Source: Dendrocalamus latiflorus (lineage: Eukaryota; Streptophyta; Magnoliopsida; Poales; Poaceae). Taken from it: DNA of 64,000 bases. The position numbers were made by a program, and so were the translations under genes. The notes below the pieces were generated by a model that did not search any database, was not told the origin of the DNA, and worked only from the letters and a program-made list of their open reading frames with translations. Numbering within the stretch: the first letter of the stretch is position 1; every line of letters begins with the position of its first letter. Below are positions 44,701 to 55,169 of this stretch, piece after piece. Location: assembly GCA_017311315.1 (NCBI GenBank), contig CM029663.1, positions 34,638,622 to 34,702,621 on the forward strand. Reading direction: 5' to 3'.

Positions 44701-47700
44701 AGATGAGCTGCTGGCTCCCCCCGCCTCCTCGAAGTGGACGTAGTCGACGACGAAATCGCTGGTCGTCAGAGTCGAGCCGTCATCCACCATCTTGCCCCAC
44801 GTCCAGCCTCGCCCTTCGTCGAACACGACGTCACGCGTGATGCGCACGCGCCGTGTCGCAAGGTCGAGGACGCGGTAGGCCTTGGCGCCCTCTGCGTAGC
44901 CGATGAAGACCCCTGGCGTGCTCCGGTCGTCGAGCTTGCCGACATGGTTGAGCTCCTTGACGAAGGCCAGGCAGCCGAAGACACGGAGGTGGCTCACCGC
45001 GGGCTTGCGCCTGTGCCAGGCCTCGTATGGCGTCTTGCCGTCGAGGGCCTTGGTGGGGGAGCGGTTGAGCAAGTGGACGACAGTCATCACCGTCTCACCC
45101 CAGTAGAATGCCGGCATCCCTCTCTGCTTGAGGAGGGCGCGGGCGGCGGTCACCACTGTCTGGTTGCGGCGCTCGACGACACCGTTCTGCTGCGGGGTGT
45201 ACGGCGCGGAGAAGTGACGATGGATCCCCTCGTCGGCGCAGTACACCGCGAACTCGGCCGCCGTGAACTCACCGCCGTTGTCCGTGCGTAGGACCCGAAG
45301 CTTGCGGCCGCACTCCGCCTCCGCGGCAGCTTGAAGGTGCTTGATGGCGTCCGCCGCGGCTGCCTTGACGTCGAGCAGGACAGCCCACATGTAGCGGGAC
45401 ACGTCATCGACGAGGAGGAGGAAGTAGCGCCGACCTCCAGGTGTAGCCGGTGTCACGGGGCTACAGAGGTCACCGTGTACGTGCTCCAGCTTCTCCTTGG
45501 CGCGGAAGCTCGCCTGGCGAGGGAAGGGGAGCCGCCGCAGCTTGGTGAGGACGCAGGTGTCGCAGAACTGCTCCACGTGGTCGACGTGCGGCATGCCCCG
45601 CACCATCTCCTTGCTGCCGAGCTGTCTCAGGGCCTCAAAGTTGAGGTGCCCAAAGCGCTCGTGCCACCTCCAAGCGTCGTCGTCGCGGCGGGCTGCAAGA
45701 CAAAGAGGTTGCGCCACCTGCGCGTGAAGGACGTAGAGGCGGTTTCTCCTGTTGACCTTGACGAGGAGCCGGCGGCAATGATCCCAGATGCGCAGCACCC
45801 CGTGCTCGATCTCCACACGCGATCCGTTCTCATCCAGCTGTCCCAAGCTGATGATGGAGTTCCTCAACGCGGGGGTGTAGCAGCCGGTGCTCGCCAGTCT
45901 TGGCGACGAAGACGACAGATCCGACGCCCTTGATCTCCACGGCGGAGGCGTCGTCGAACTTGACGGTGCCTCGAACGCCTGAGTCGAGCTCGGAGAAGAA
46001 CTCCCGCCGCCCGGTCATGTGGTGGGTGGCGCCGGTGTCGAGGCACCACCCGTCGGTCTTGTCGTTGCCGGAACTGTTGCCGAGGAGGGCGTGTGCTTTT
46101 GGCTCGTCAAGGTGGAGGAGAGCCGCTGCGGCCGGTGCCGCTGGAGGTAGTTCGATGCTCGCATGAGCAATGAACAGAGCTGGCTGCTCCTCCTCCTCCG
46201 CCTGCGCGACGTGGGCCTGGCCGCGTCGTGGCTGTCGACAATCCTTGGCCCAATGACCAGGCTTGCCGCAGTTGTGGCAAGAGTCGTCTCGCGCCGGCTT
46301 TTGCTTGCCAGCGGCGCCGCCCTGGGCGCCTCCACGGTCATCACCCTCGGCACGTCCTCGCGCCCCTGCCTGGGCGTCTTTGCGCGGCTTGCCGCGCTTG
46401 CCACGCTTGCGGCCGCCTGTCGTGGAAGAAGGCTCCCCCTTCTTCCTGTCACCTTGGCCGGCAGCCCACTGCTCCCGAGTGAGGAGGAGCTTCCCGCCAA
46501 TGGTGACGGGTCCCGAGAGACGCTGTGGCTCATCGCTGTCAACGACCTTGAGGCGACCCAACGCCTCCTCGATCGTCATCGTGGAGAGGTCCAGCAGAGA
46601 CTCGATCGAGCGAGCCATCTGCTTGTACTTCTCGGGGACGCAGCGGAAGAGCTTCTCCACAGCTCTCTCCTCGCCGTAGGTGTCGTCGCCGAACTGCACC
46701 ATCTTCTGCAACAGAGTGTTGAGACGAAGAGCAAAGTCATCAACGTCCTCACCTGGCTTGAAGGCCAGGTTCTCCCACTCCTTGCGTAGTGTCTGCAATG
46801 TAGACTTGCGGGCGCGGTCGCTGCCGATGCGTGCTGCAGTGATGGCGTCCCAAGCCTCTTTGGCAGTCCGCTTGTTGGTAAGCGAGAACTGCATCTCGGG
46901 CGGGACTGCAGCGATGAGAGCATCTAGCGCCCGTCGATCCTGGTCGTAGTCGACGTCGCCGTACCGGACTGCATCCCACATATGCCGCACCTGGAGCTTT
47001 ACCCTCATCACCGCAGCCCACTCGACGTAGTTGGTCTTGGTGAGGGTAGGCCACCCGCCGCCAGGGCCGACGTCCCTGACGACAGCCTGGTACTCGTGGT
47101 GACCACGGTACCGAACCGGGGAGAGAGAGCCGCGTCGCCTGTGAAAGCCGCGCTCTCCGTCGACCCGCACGCCGTCGCCGTGCGTGCCTCCTCCAGGAGC
47201 GCCACCGCCGTGCGCGCCTCCTCCAGGAGCGCCGCCGGCGCGTCCGCGCCTATCTGGGCTACCGCCGCGCTCGTGGGCGTGCGCGGCTGCCCACTGCGCC
47301 GCTCGCCCTCGCGCTGCCTCCCTCTCCAGCAGCTCACGGTCCGCGTCGGCGCTGTCATCAGCAGAGATGGAGCTGCTGTTGCTGCCGCGCAGAACCTCGA
47401 CCTCCGCTGCTGCCGCACGCGCTGCATCTGCCGCCGCCGCTGCTTCCACCTTCGCTCTGGCTGCTGCCAGCCTTGATGCCCTTTCCGCCGCCGCAGCGGC
47501 CTGTGCCGCCGCTCGCTCGCGTTCCTCTGCCACAGCGAGTTCGGCTTCCTGCCGCCGCCGCGTGCTCGAGGCGACCGAGTGCTAAGACCGTCCTGCGGAC
47601 ATGGCGCGCCACCGGGGGACTGCTGCGTGGAGAGAGAGCTGCTTCTGATGAGCTGCTGCTCGTCTGAACAGGGGGGAGGAGTGAGCAGAGGCAGCCGGAG

Positions 47701-50700
47701 CTGCTGCTGCTGCAAGTTGGGGCTGCTGCGAGGCTAGAAGCGACGCTAGAGAAGGGATTGAGCAGGAGATGCTCAGGCTACAGGATAGTACGGCTCTGAT
47801 ACCACTTGTTAGTCGCTGGATTCTTGCTCTTGGTGATAGCAAGATCCTTACTCTCATCGAAGGGATGACACTTAGAGATGGGGCAATTTTCTAGGTTTAT
47901 TTCTCACACAATGCCATGCCAACCTGAGGGGTTGGGGATACAAATTTATAGGCTGTTAACCAGCCAAGCATATGCTAAGATGCTAGTCCAAGATGCTATC
48001 CTAGATGCTAGTCAAGATGCAGTCCTAGATGCTAGTCAAGATGCTGTCCTAGATGCTAGTCAAGATGCTGTCCTAGATGCTAGTCAAGATGCTGTCCTTG
48101 AAGGGCAGCAAAAGCCAACACAGAAACTTATCCATCAATTAGTGGCCCATATCAGCACAATGTTTCCTTTTTCTAGTTTCAGAAAGAAAAGAGCACAATA
48201 GTTTCCTTTTGCGATGCAGCTGCATGGACAGGATTTTGATGAGCAGCATTGTTTTTGGTGATGACGAGCTGCAACCCTATTCAGTTTTTGGCTAATTTTC
48301 TCCAAAACAGTGTGTAGCAGCATCTAATATATACTAAAAGTAGATGACAGGTCTTTTAGAGTTGCTGAGAAAACAGAGTAATATGCTATAAATTGTCAAA
48401 AAAAGAGCAAAACATCTAGACCATAATTTGGTGGACCCGAATTATAACGGTTCAGATTAAAAGAAAGAATACTTGTCAAGTACAATCCAAATTAGGAGAT
48501 ATTCAGAATTAAAATAAAAAATAGCAATTTGATTTCCATATGACTTCCAAAGTACCATCCATAAATAACTAAAATTTGCAATAATAACTAAACAAAAATT
48601 AGCAAATTAAAAGAAAGAGTTCAAGTACAATCCAAATGAACTAAAATTCAGAATATAAATAAAATAAAACTAGCAATTTGATTTTCATATGAATTTCAAT
48701 GTAAAACCCCAAAAAATAAATTCAAAATAAAATAGAAATTGGTTTTTTATACGCATTCTAGCATAAAAGTAAAAAAGAAATGTATAGCAAGTACGATCCA
48801 AAAACATGCAAATTTGGAATAAAAATAAAGGATGATTAGATATTTGATTTATAAATGAATTTAAAAACTACATTCTAAAAATATTAAAATTTATAAACCT
48901 ATACTAATTAGACATTCGAGGAAGCTCCCGTATTAACTAGAAAAATCTAGTCATCTATCTCACGGACCTAAGTTAGAATAGCTCAGATTAAAAGAAAGAA
49001 TCACATGTCAAGTATATTCCAAATTAAATAAAATTTGATATAAAAATAACAAAAAATAGCAATTTGATTAACATATGACATCTAAAGTAACATCCATAAA
49101 TAACTAAAATTCAAAATAATAATTAAATGAAAATTAGCAATTAAAAAAAAGAGTCCATGTCAAGTACAATCCAAAATAAATAAAATTCAGGAAATGAGCT
49201 ATGTATTATATACTAAAAGTCAATCACATGAGTTTTATAGTTGCTAAAAAAGACATATGAGCTAGAAATTCTCATAAAAAGAAAAACATCCGTCCCTCGA
49301 TTTAGGCCCTTATTATAGTCAGTAAATGATGACCAGTGGATATCTTAAATAAAACACGAAATCTTATAAGACAAGTTTACCCATTGTAGCTTATAGATGA
49401 ACCCAATAAATGAAAAGAATCCTTTAGAGCCCACCCTAAAATCCATGTACGAGAGTAAAAGAAGGATATGAATGTGCAAAATAAATGACTAAAAGCCATG
49501 AACAAGGCAAAAAAAAAAAGTGGCACTCAGCAAGAAAAAAAAGAAACTAAAAAAGACAAGATTTATTCTACCTACATGTTTCCCAATAATGTATGTTTTA
49601 CAACTTTAAGCTTTTTTCTAGAATCGTTATCAATATGATGGATTCTAATTAAAGTTGAATTATATCAACCGTTAGATGTTATCTATCATACAATAAAAAA
49701 AACTTAAGTGAATTGATTACATCAACTGAGAGAAAAGAGAAATATTGTTGAAACTCTCCCAAAAATAAAAAATCTGACCCTTAATTTGATGGACCCTAAT
49801 TACGTTTAGTAAGCCATAACTGATTGATGTTACCTGATAAATGAGAATAATTGCTAGAAATTCTTAAAAAAGAAAATCATATTAGGTGGACCCTTTTTAT
49901 GATTAATAAATCATAACCAACGGTTTTTCTTGATCTATGACAGTGCGCACGAAGTTAATTTGTACTATGATATGCATGCACGTATAGTTGAGGAACTCTT
50001 ATATGAAATTAAGATGTAAGATGCTTAAGATAGAATTGAACTCAAGTGATCCACGCATAGACACAAACTTACCTATAATACTATCATAATTTGTATTCTT
50101 TTAATTATATTATTATAAATACAACTGTTATCTCTATTATTGGAGATCTCTATTGGTTATTATAAAGAACAAGCATTTTCTCCGAAAGATATAATCTATA
50201 TTATTTGTTTTAACATATACTACTATACATTAATATTACAAATGAAACCAGTTCTACAAACATGGAAACCAAAACGAATTGACAACATTCTAAAATTTTA
50301 ATATTTGAATTCTTTCATGTGATTTACAACTCTTTATTTTCTACATGTAATTGCTTTATTATCATCATGTATGTAGCGCTAACCAATTAAATGTGCTCTA
50401 AAAATAATATCCGCGTATGTACGCGGGCCACCATGCTAGTTGTTCATAAATTCCCATATATAGTGCTCCCTTTAGAACCTTCATCACGGACTCTTTGGTG
50501 ATATCCCATCACCACTTTCGTATTCTCTTTATGTCAGAGAAGTAACAACAGTACATTGGTTCTTTTACTCGTGCAGCTGATGACCAGAATATGCATTTGG
50601 ATTGGCAGCAGAGGTTTGATATCATTCAAGGCATAGCAGAGGGTCTATGCTACCTTCACGAAGAATCAGAAACTCGGATTATTCACCGGGACATCAAAGC

Positions 50701-53700
50701 CAGCAACGTTTTGTTGGATCAGAAGCTAAAGCCGAAAATAACCGACTTCGGCCTTGCGCGGGCCCTCTGCGTTGACAGAACTCATATTACAACAGGAATT
50801 GCCGGGACAGTGTAAGTAAGAACAATATTATCTTCCGTACATGATGTTCTCTTTGTTAGTAAGAACAATATTATCTTACATACATGATGTTCTCTTTAGT
50901 TAGTACTACCTTTTTTTTCTCAAAAAAAGAAGTTAGTTCTACCTTTCTGAAAGGCTCTTGCTCAGGATCTCACCAAGATGGCTGACTGTAGGGGTTACAT
51001 GGCTCCGGAATATGTTGTGCACGGACACCTTACGGAGAAGGCGGATGTCTACAGCTTCGGCGTGCTGGTTGTCGAGATCGTCACTGGGAAACGGTGTGGC
51101 GGGTCCGTGGGATCTCATTCTGGCCATTCCCTGTTAACAGAGGTTTCATGCACGCTATGATTTTCTTGAGTTTCTGGGAACATAGTAAAATAGTTTTTCG
51201 ATTCTAATTTACATGGAGATTTGGCTGTTTGTGTCTTAGGCCGCTAAAATTCTAGATTTCTTGAGTATTTGTGCAAAGTGTGTGGTGATCGGTTCGGCTG
51301 AAAAGCTCGTGGCCTATGGCTGAAAACACTGTAGCTAGCTGAAAAAAGCACTGTAGCTGACAGAGGCTTATTTAGCATAATTAAATTTAAAAAATTTAAA
51401 AATAAAAAAAAATATGTTAGCCCATTACGTATAATACAAACAAATACGGGGAAAAAAGAACCGGCAAAAAAGCTCAACAAAAAGCCAAAAGTTCAGAAAA
51501 AGACGAAATTTATGAATAGTGAAAAATAAACCAGAAGCCAAAGCCGAAGCCGAGTTGATCAGGGCCTAGTTAGTCATTTGGTAGTACTGTAGTATGCCTC
51601 TTCTCCCTAACTTTTGAGGGTACGGAGCCATTCAGTTAATTCAACAAACCTAATGTTCATATATGTCCTTGTGAAATTTAATTAGCAGGGTAGCCCACGT
51701 ATTTGCATGGCTATATCTGTTTCAAAGTTTGTAGTATCAAATAATATAACTTAGATGCTTCATAATATATTTATGTATATTGTAGGCTATCTAGATTTGA
51801 AGACATCATAAACATTGGAAATGACAGTAGAAGCTTGTAGGAAATACAATTTGAGTAACATAATTAAAGTATGAGTTTTGACGAGAGAAAATCATTGAGC
51901 ATAATAAGTTGTTGGAGTTCTTAGAAATGCAACTACTCTCTATTATGCATGGATCATGTAGTTTTATGTTTCTATTCTTCTTCTAAGTCACTCTTTTCCA
52001 AAATGTATGCATGCACATATACCTCGATTTAATCTCAAGTAATGTGTTGATCATGTATGCAGCAAATTATCCTGTTAGTTTATATAGTATTAGAGTACCT
52101 TGCTCATGCATACATCAATACATCATGTGTGATCTATCTTGAACTTATCTTTCCTGACACATCGGCTGTTCTATTGAACCATGTGTCTTTTATCTCTTCT
52201 TTTCACCACAGCTTTTTTACTTTAACCTCCAATAGCAAGTCCAATTCTTGATCGATCCATCTTTGCTACTACCTTTTCCAATACAATACTCTATCATATA
52301 ATTATCTTTTACTTCTCTCTAATTATTACTTAATGTTGATAGTTGTGACATTAACCACGCATACACATGCAACCATTGTCAATCCCTGCTAAGGATATCT
52401 GTCATGCTCTCTCTGGTGGCCATGAGTCTATTCGTATGGATGCATGCATGTATATACACATGCATGATGTTATATGTGCTTAGTGTCCTCTTCTGCCATA
52501 TCGGTCGGTCTTCTTCTTCGACGTTGTCCAATTCAATGACGTGGCTTCCTCACTAATCGCGGCGACCTCCCATCTTCAGTAATACCGGCATGTATGCTTT
52601 AGTCGCTGTCTAACGATATTGAGAATCTTCTTGCTATCGTCGGTGATGTCGTGCCCCTCACTAATGATGGCACACTCTAGCTATCTGATGGCCCTATATC
52701 ATCCATAGCTCATCTTCAATGCAAAGTTGTATCTCCTCTCAGTCAGGGTTTTCCCATTGTCAAGCTTCTTTTGCCACTAACTTCTTCAACAATATTGACG
52801 CTCCCCACTCGTCATCGCGGCCCCTCACTCCTTCTACACATGATATTGTCCTCGTTGAACGGCTCTAATTATTGCTTAAGGTGAAAACACAGCATTGTCC
52901 ACATCTCTGTCACCACCGCTTTGGCTCTTTGCTTCCTTGTGAGTCAATGTCTTCTTGCAGAAGAGATCGATGCCAATGGACTCTTTCGTAGTCTCCTAAA
53001 ATACCATTTGTGCTTTCCTCAATATAACTTTTATTTTTATTCAAAATTTCAGTTATCCTTTATTAGAGTTTATATACAAATCAAATTACTAATTCTATTT
53101 AATTTATTATAAATATTAGTTATTTGGGAATTTTAGTTTAGAATACATATGAAAATCAAATTGCAATTTTTCTTTTATTTCTTATACCGAATTTGAATTA
53201 TTTTTTATTAGAATTCACATAGAAATCAAAGCTAATTTTATTATATTTATTCTAAATTTAAGTTATTTAGATACTTTACTTTGGAAATTTTGTGGAAATC
53301 AAATTGCAAATTTCCTTTTATTTTTACTCTGAATTTCAATTATTTTTGGTTGGAATTAGTATAAAATCTAATTGCTAATTTGTATTTAATTTTTATTCCA
53401 AATTACAGTTATTTGTGTATTTTACTTTGGAATTTGTACTAAAATCAAATTGATAATTTTATTTTATATTTTATTTAGAATTTTATTTACTTTTGTTAGC
53501 ATTGATATACAAATCCAATTGCTAAATTATCTTTAATTTTTATTCTAAATTACAGTCATTTTGGGATTTTACTTCAGAATCCTTGTCGAAATCAAATGCT
53601 AATTTTAATTTTCATTCCAAATTTAAGTTTTGTGTTAGAATTTGTATACAAATCCAATTGCTAATTTTTGTTTAATTTATTCTAAATTATAATTATATAA

Positions 53701-55169
53701 TTATTTTACTTTCAAAGGTGTATGGAAATCAAATTACAAATTTTCTTTTAAATTTTATTCTGAATTTCAATTATTTTTTGTTTGAATAGTATAAAATATA
53801 ATTTCTAATTTTTATTTAATTTTAATTATTTAATTTTTTGAATTCATATGCAAATCCAATTACTAATTTTTGTTTAATTCTATTCTGAATTATATGAAAA
53901 ATCAAATTGCTAATTTTATTTTTATCTAAATTTTAGTTATTTTCTAGATTGTACTTGATATGGACTCTTTTTATTTTTATCTAGACCATTATATTCTAGA
54001 CCTATCACAATCTATGGAGTTAATCTTTCTCTTTTTCACCGATTAATGTAGAAATTTTAGCCCTTGAGAGCGAACGTGGTGGCTTGATTTTCTATTGCTT
54101 TAATAATGTAAGTGATAATTGTTGACAGAAAATTTAAAATTTGTTCCTAACTAGCGAAAATCCTGTGCAATTATGCGACTAGATATTGCAATATGTTGTT
54201 TATGTTATGGAACTCTAATGCCTTTGAAAAATATAGTTGTATTTGTTATACAATTGTAATAGTTGTAATATCTATACATGATTAATCTGCATCGTTGTAA
54301 TCTTACCCCCACCGAAATAAGTGGTGTAGATTTTCTCTTTTTTTTTCTCCCGATTAATAAGAGAATTTTTGGGAATTTTTTTATTTAAGGATTATTGTGG
54401 ACTTTTCTAGACCTCTAGAGCGACTAAGGTACCTTGAGTTCTGATAATCCTATTTCCTTATGTATATTATTGTTTGATACTATTCAGTTCATTCTTTTCC
54501 TTTTGGAGGGCAAATCCTACTTCATTTTTACCTTGTTTTAGCACGAGCTAGTACTATTTCTGCATCTCCCATGTTGCATGCTAACGCTACATATTTACTC
54601 ACCCAACATATCTCCATTTCACTCTGAGATAGTATTTACTAAAATATGGTCATTGGACAATTATGATCACAACTACCAAAAGAAAGAACACATTTGTGAT
54701 CATGTGTCTCCAGTCTCCACACATCTGACACCTATGCAGAAGTGTATGTAAATCACGGATAGCAAAATTCAGGTATGCATTACCGATTTGCACAATATAT
54801 ATTCCATAATACTCTTGTGGATTGTTGCAGGTTTGGCATAATTACAAGGCCAATTCGTTACTGAAGGTCATCGACGAGAGAGTGTATGAGGAGGCCGCCG
54901 GGGAGGAGATCATGCGCGTCATGCAGGTCGGGCTGCTGTGCACGCAAGCAAATCCCGGCGAGAGGCCGGCCATGTCGAAGGTGGTGGAGCTCCTAAGGAA
55001 TCGAGGTCGAACGCTCGACAGCTACGCAGGGCTCGTCCTAAGCGCCCCACCGTACTTCGAGGTGGACCCTGTCGTCGACGTCGGAGGAGGAGGTGAGGCG
55101 TCGAAGCTTCTGTCCTGCAACCCTTCCTGTGAGGTCTCCGGATCGTACTCACAGTTCAGCGGTGACTAG
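40845..55169 (+). CDS. Cysteine-rich receptor-like protein kinase (CRK/DUF26), six exons
   Basis: Exons 40845-41733, 41798-41934, 42055-42265, 50577-50811, 50992-51142 and 54831-55169 join in frame through GT-AG introns to 1962 nt, 653 residues. ATG 40845 is chosen because a hydrophobic signal peptide (residues 1 to about 28) follows; the frame extends only seven codons upstream without an ATG. The ectodomain has two DUF26 units, with C88, C97, C100 and C199, C208, C211 (C-8-C-2-C). A membrane helix spans about 260-283. The kinase has a glycine loop at 333-340 (Asn at 337 where Phe is usual), Lys354, Glu370, HRD Asp451, DFG Asp469 and APE 495-497. All catalytic residues are present. CRKs act at the plasma membrane in redox, immune and stress signalling; the ligand is not predictable. 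Intron 3 is 8.3 kb and intron 5 is 3.7 kb, both expanded by transposons. Confidence 0.92.
41798..41934 (+). CDS. CRK exon 2: juxtamembrane segment and glycine loop
   Basis: Acceptor ACTGCAG, donor GTACAT, 137 nt. Reads SSLNFSYKDLKKATGGFSLS then NKLGQGSNGTVYK. It is homologous to 2660-2795 of the pseudogene. Confidence 0.92.
42055..42265 (+). CDS. CRK exon 3: beta-3 lysine and alpha-C region
   Basis: Acceptor TTCACAG, donor GTAAAG, 211 nt. Reads VLPGGNEVAAKRLFLNTKQ, then FFSEVYVLSQVRHKNLVKLL and YEYHFNRSLDLFIF. VAAK replaces the commoner VAVK but keeps the lysine. Confidence 0.92.
42463..42769 (-). repeat. Copia 3' LTR (minus sense), 307 bp
   Basis: Contains a 24-bp tandem repeat (GATGCTAGTCAA plus GATGCTGTCCTA) with one unit fewer than the other LTR. 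The purine tract of the element lies next to its inner edge. Confidence 0.93.
42770..42779 (-). promoter_or_regulatory. Polypurine tract of the copia element
   Basis: Minus-strand AGGAGGAGAG directly before the LTR; it would prime plus-strand DNA synthesis. The pol stop codon (42778-42780) overlaps it. Confidence 0.85.
42778..45867 (-). pseudogene. Copia pol: integrase, reverse transcriptase, RNase H (frame open, start lost)
   Basis: An open frame of 1029 codons. It begins at a TTG that corresponds to an internal position of a normal gag-pol, so it has no start of its own. Domains in order: HHCC zinc finger (H69, H74, C102, C105); integrase core with D133, D196, E232 (35 residues between the last two, the DD35E pattern); a proline-rich linker at about 370-430; reverse transcriptase at about 545-790 with YVDD at 707-710 and MDVKSAFLNGDLKEEVYVRQ; RNase H at about 880-1000 (SCEAEYIAAT). 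The catalytic residues are intact. It would work only if a ribosome reached it by frameshifting from gag; I think the shift is a simple mutation. Confidence 0.9.
45830..47602 (-). pseudogene. Copia gag and protease, with early stop and 3' frameshift
   Basis: The likely ATG is 47602-47600, but codon 7 is TAG (47584-47582), after which the frame is open for about 570 codons to 45830. Features: an alanine/arginine-rich N-terminal coiled segment; the gag core (WPTLTKTNYVEWAAVMRVKL, AKEAWDAITAARIGSDRA); a CCHC knuckle CHNCGKPGHWAKDC at residues 419-432 counted from 47533; and the aspartic protease start CLDTGATHHMTG (Asp at 499). The frame then leaves the normal gag-pol path at about 45870-45890, where the integrase part continues in another frame. 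Gag would form the particle and protease would cut the polyprotein. Confidence 0.88.
47792..47804 (-). promoter_or_regulatory. Primer binding site of the copia element
   Basis: Minus-strand TGGTATCAGAGCC, complementary to the 3' end of initiator tRNA-Met, two bases from the LTR edge at 47807. Confidence 0.9.
47807..48137 (-). repeat. Copia 5' LTR (minus sense), 331 bp
   Basis: Same sequence as the other LTR except about seven substitutions and one additional 24-bp unit; 331 minus 307 is exactly 24. Confidence 0.93.
48323..50439 (+). mobile_element. Non-autonomous Helitron, about 2.1 kb
   Basis: Begins TCTAATATATACTAAAAG after an A and ends CTAG before a T, as Helitrons insert between A and T. 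Nine bases before CTAG lies the perfect hairpin CCGCGTA-TG-TACGCGG (50411-50426), the 3' hallmark. No Rep/helicase gene is present. The interior is AT-rich with a tandem array (48440-49180). A second start-like sequence at about 49208 (TATTATATACTAAAAGTC) may mark an internal duplication or a second Helitron. It lies in intron 3 of the intact CRK. Confidence 0.8.
48440..49180. repeat. AT-rich degenerate tandem array in CRK intron 3
   Basis: Diverged units containing GTCAAGTACAATCCAAAT, AAATAGCAATTTGATT and CATATGA, at irregular spacing of about 80-140 bp. The reverse complement of these units resembles the array at 53030-53960. Confidence 0.7.
50577..50811 (+). CDS. CRK exon 4: catalytic loop and DFG
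   Basis: Acceptor CGTGCAG, donor GTAAGT, 235 nt. Reads LDWQQRFDIIQGIAEGLCYL, IIHRDIKASNVLLDQKLKPK and ITDFGLARAL. HRD and DFG are intact, unlike in the pseudogene. Confidence 0.93.
50992..51142 (+). CDS. CRK exon 5: APE motif and alpha-F region
   Basis: Acceptor ACTGTAG, donor GTTTCA, 151 nt. Reads GYMAPEYVVHGHLTEKADVY then SFGVLVVEIVTGKRCGGSVG. The GAG|GTTTCA donor is weak, but the reading frame joins exactly to exon 6. Confidence 0.9.
51283..51566 (-). mobile_element. MITE copy 2, about 284 bp, in CRK intron 5
   Basis: Reverse complement of the sequence at 26962-27242, with clear similarity over its whole length (for example GTAGCTGACAGAGGCTTATT). It begins GTGGTGATCGGTTCGGC and ends GAGTTGATCAGGGCC. 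It is less AT-expanded than copy 1. Confidence 0.75.
51567..54830. other. Remainder of CRK intron 5; AT-rich, transposon-derived
   Basis: No exon-like sequence. At 51684 the string TTAGCAGGGTAGCCCACG, read in reverse, could be a worn Helitron 3' end (CTAA preceded by an imperfect hairpin), which would place another Helitron on the minus strand. The segment 52380-52910 is less AT-rich and unassigned. The array at 53030-53960 is listed separately. Confidence 0.4.
53030..53960. repeat. AT-rich degenerate tandem array in CRK intron 5
   Basis: About nine to eleven diverged units of roughly 85-100 bp containing AAATCAAATTGCTAATTTT, then TTTTATTCTAAATT and GTTATTT. They correspond to the reverse complement of the units in intron 3 (48440-49180). 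Confidence 0.75.
54831..55169 (+). CDS. CRK exon 6: C-terminal lobe and tail
   Basis: Acceptor GTTGCAG, 339 nt with a TAG at 55167-55169. Reads VWHNYKANSLLKVIDERVYE, then VGLLCTQANPGERPAMSKVV. The conserved Arg of the ERP motif is present. A 50-residue serine/glycine-rich tail closes the protein. Confidence 0.92.
   Translation, partial: VWHNYKANSLLKVIDERVYEEAAGEEIMRVMQVGLLCTQANPGERPAMSKVVELLRNRGRTLDSYAGLVLSAPPYFEVDPVVDVGGGGEASKLLSCNPSCEVSGSYSQFSGD

Larger units (their letters stand above)
42463..48137 (-). mobile_element. Ty1/copia retrotransposon, nearly complete, 5675 bp
   Basis: Two LTRs (42463-42769 and 47807-48137) start TGTTAGTCGC and end TTATCCATCA on the + strand. The target duplication is ATTAG (42458-42462 and 48138-48142). 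Read on the minus strand, a tRNA-Met-type primer site (TGGTATCAGAGCC, 47804-47792) follows the right LTR and a purine tract AGGAGGAGAG (42779-42770) precedes the left one. Gag, protease, integrase, reverse transcriptase and RNase H are in the order of Ty1/copia. By eye the LTRs differ at about seven positions plus one 24-bp repeat unit, so the insertion is young, perhaps around a million years at usual grass LTR rates. A stop near the gag start and a frameshift between protease and integrase should block full-length protein. It lies antisense in intron 3 of the CRK. Confidence 0.95.

Noticed and set aside
44734..47533. Several plus-strand frames of 100-208 codons
   Set aside because: Shadows of copia gag and integrase on the opposite strand.
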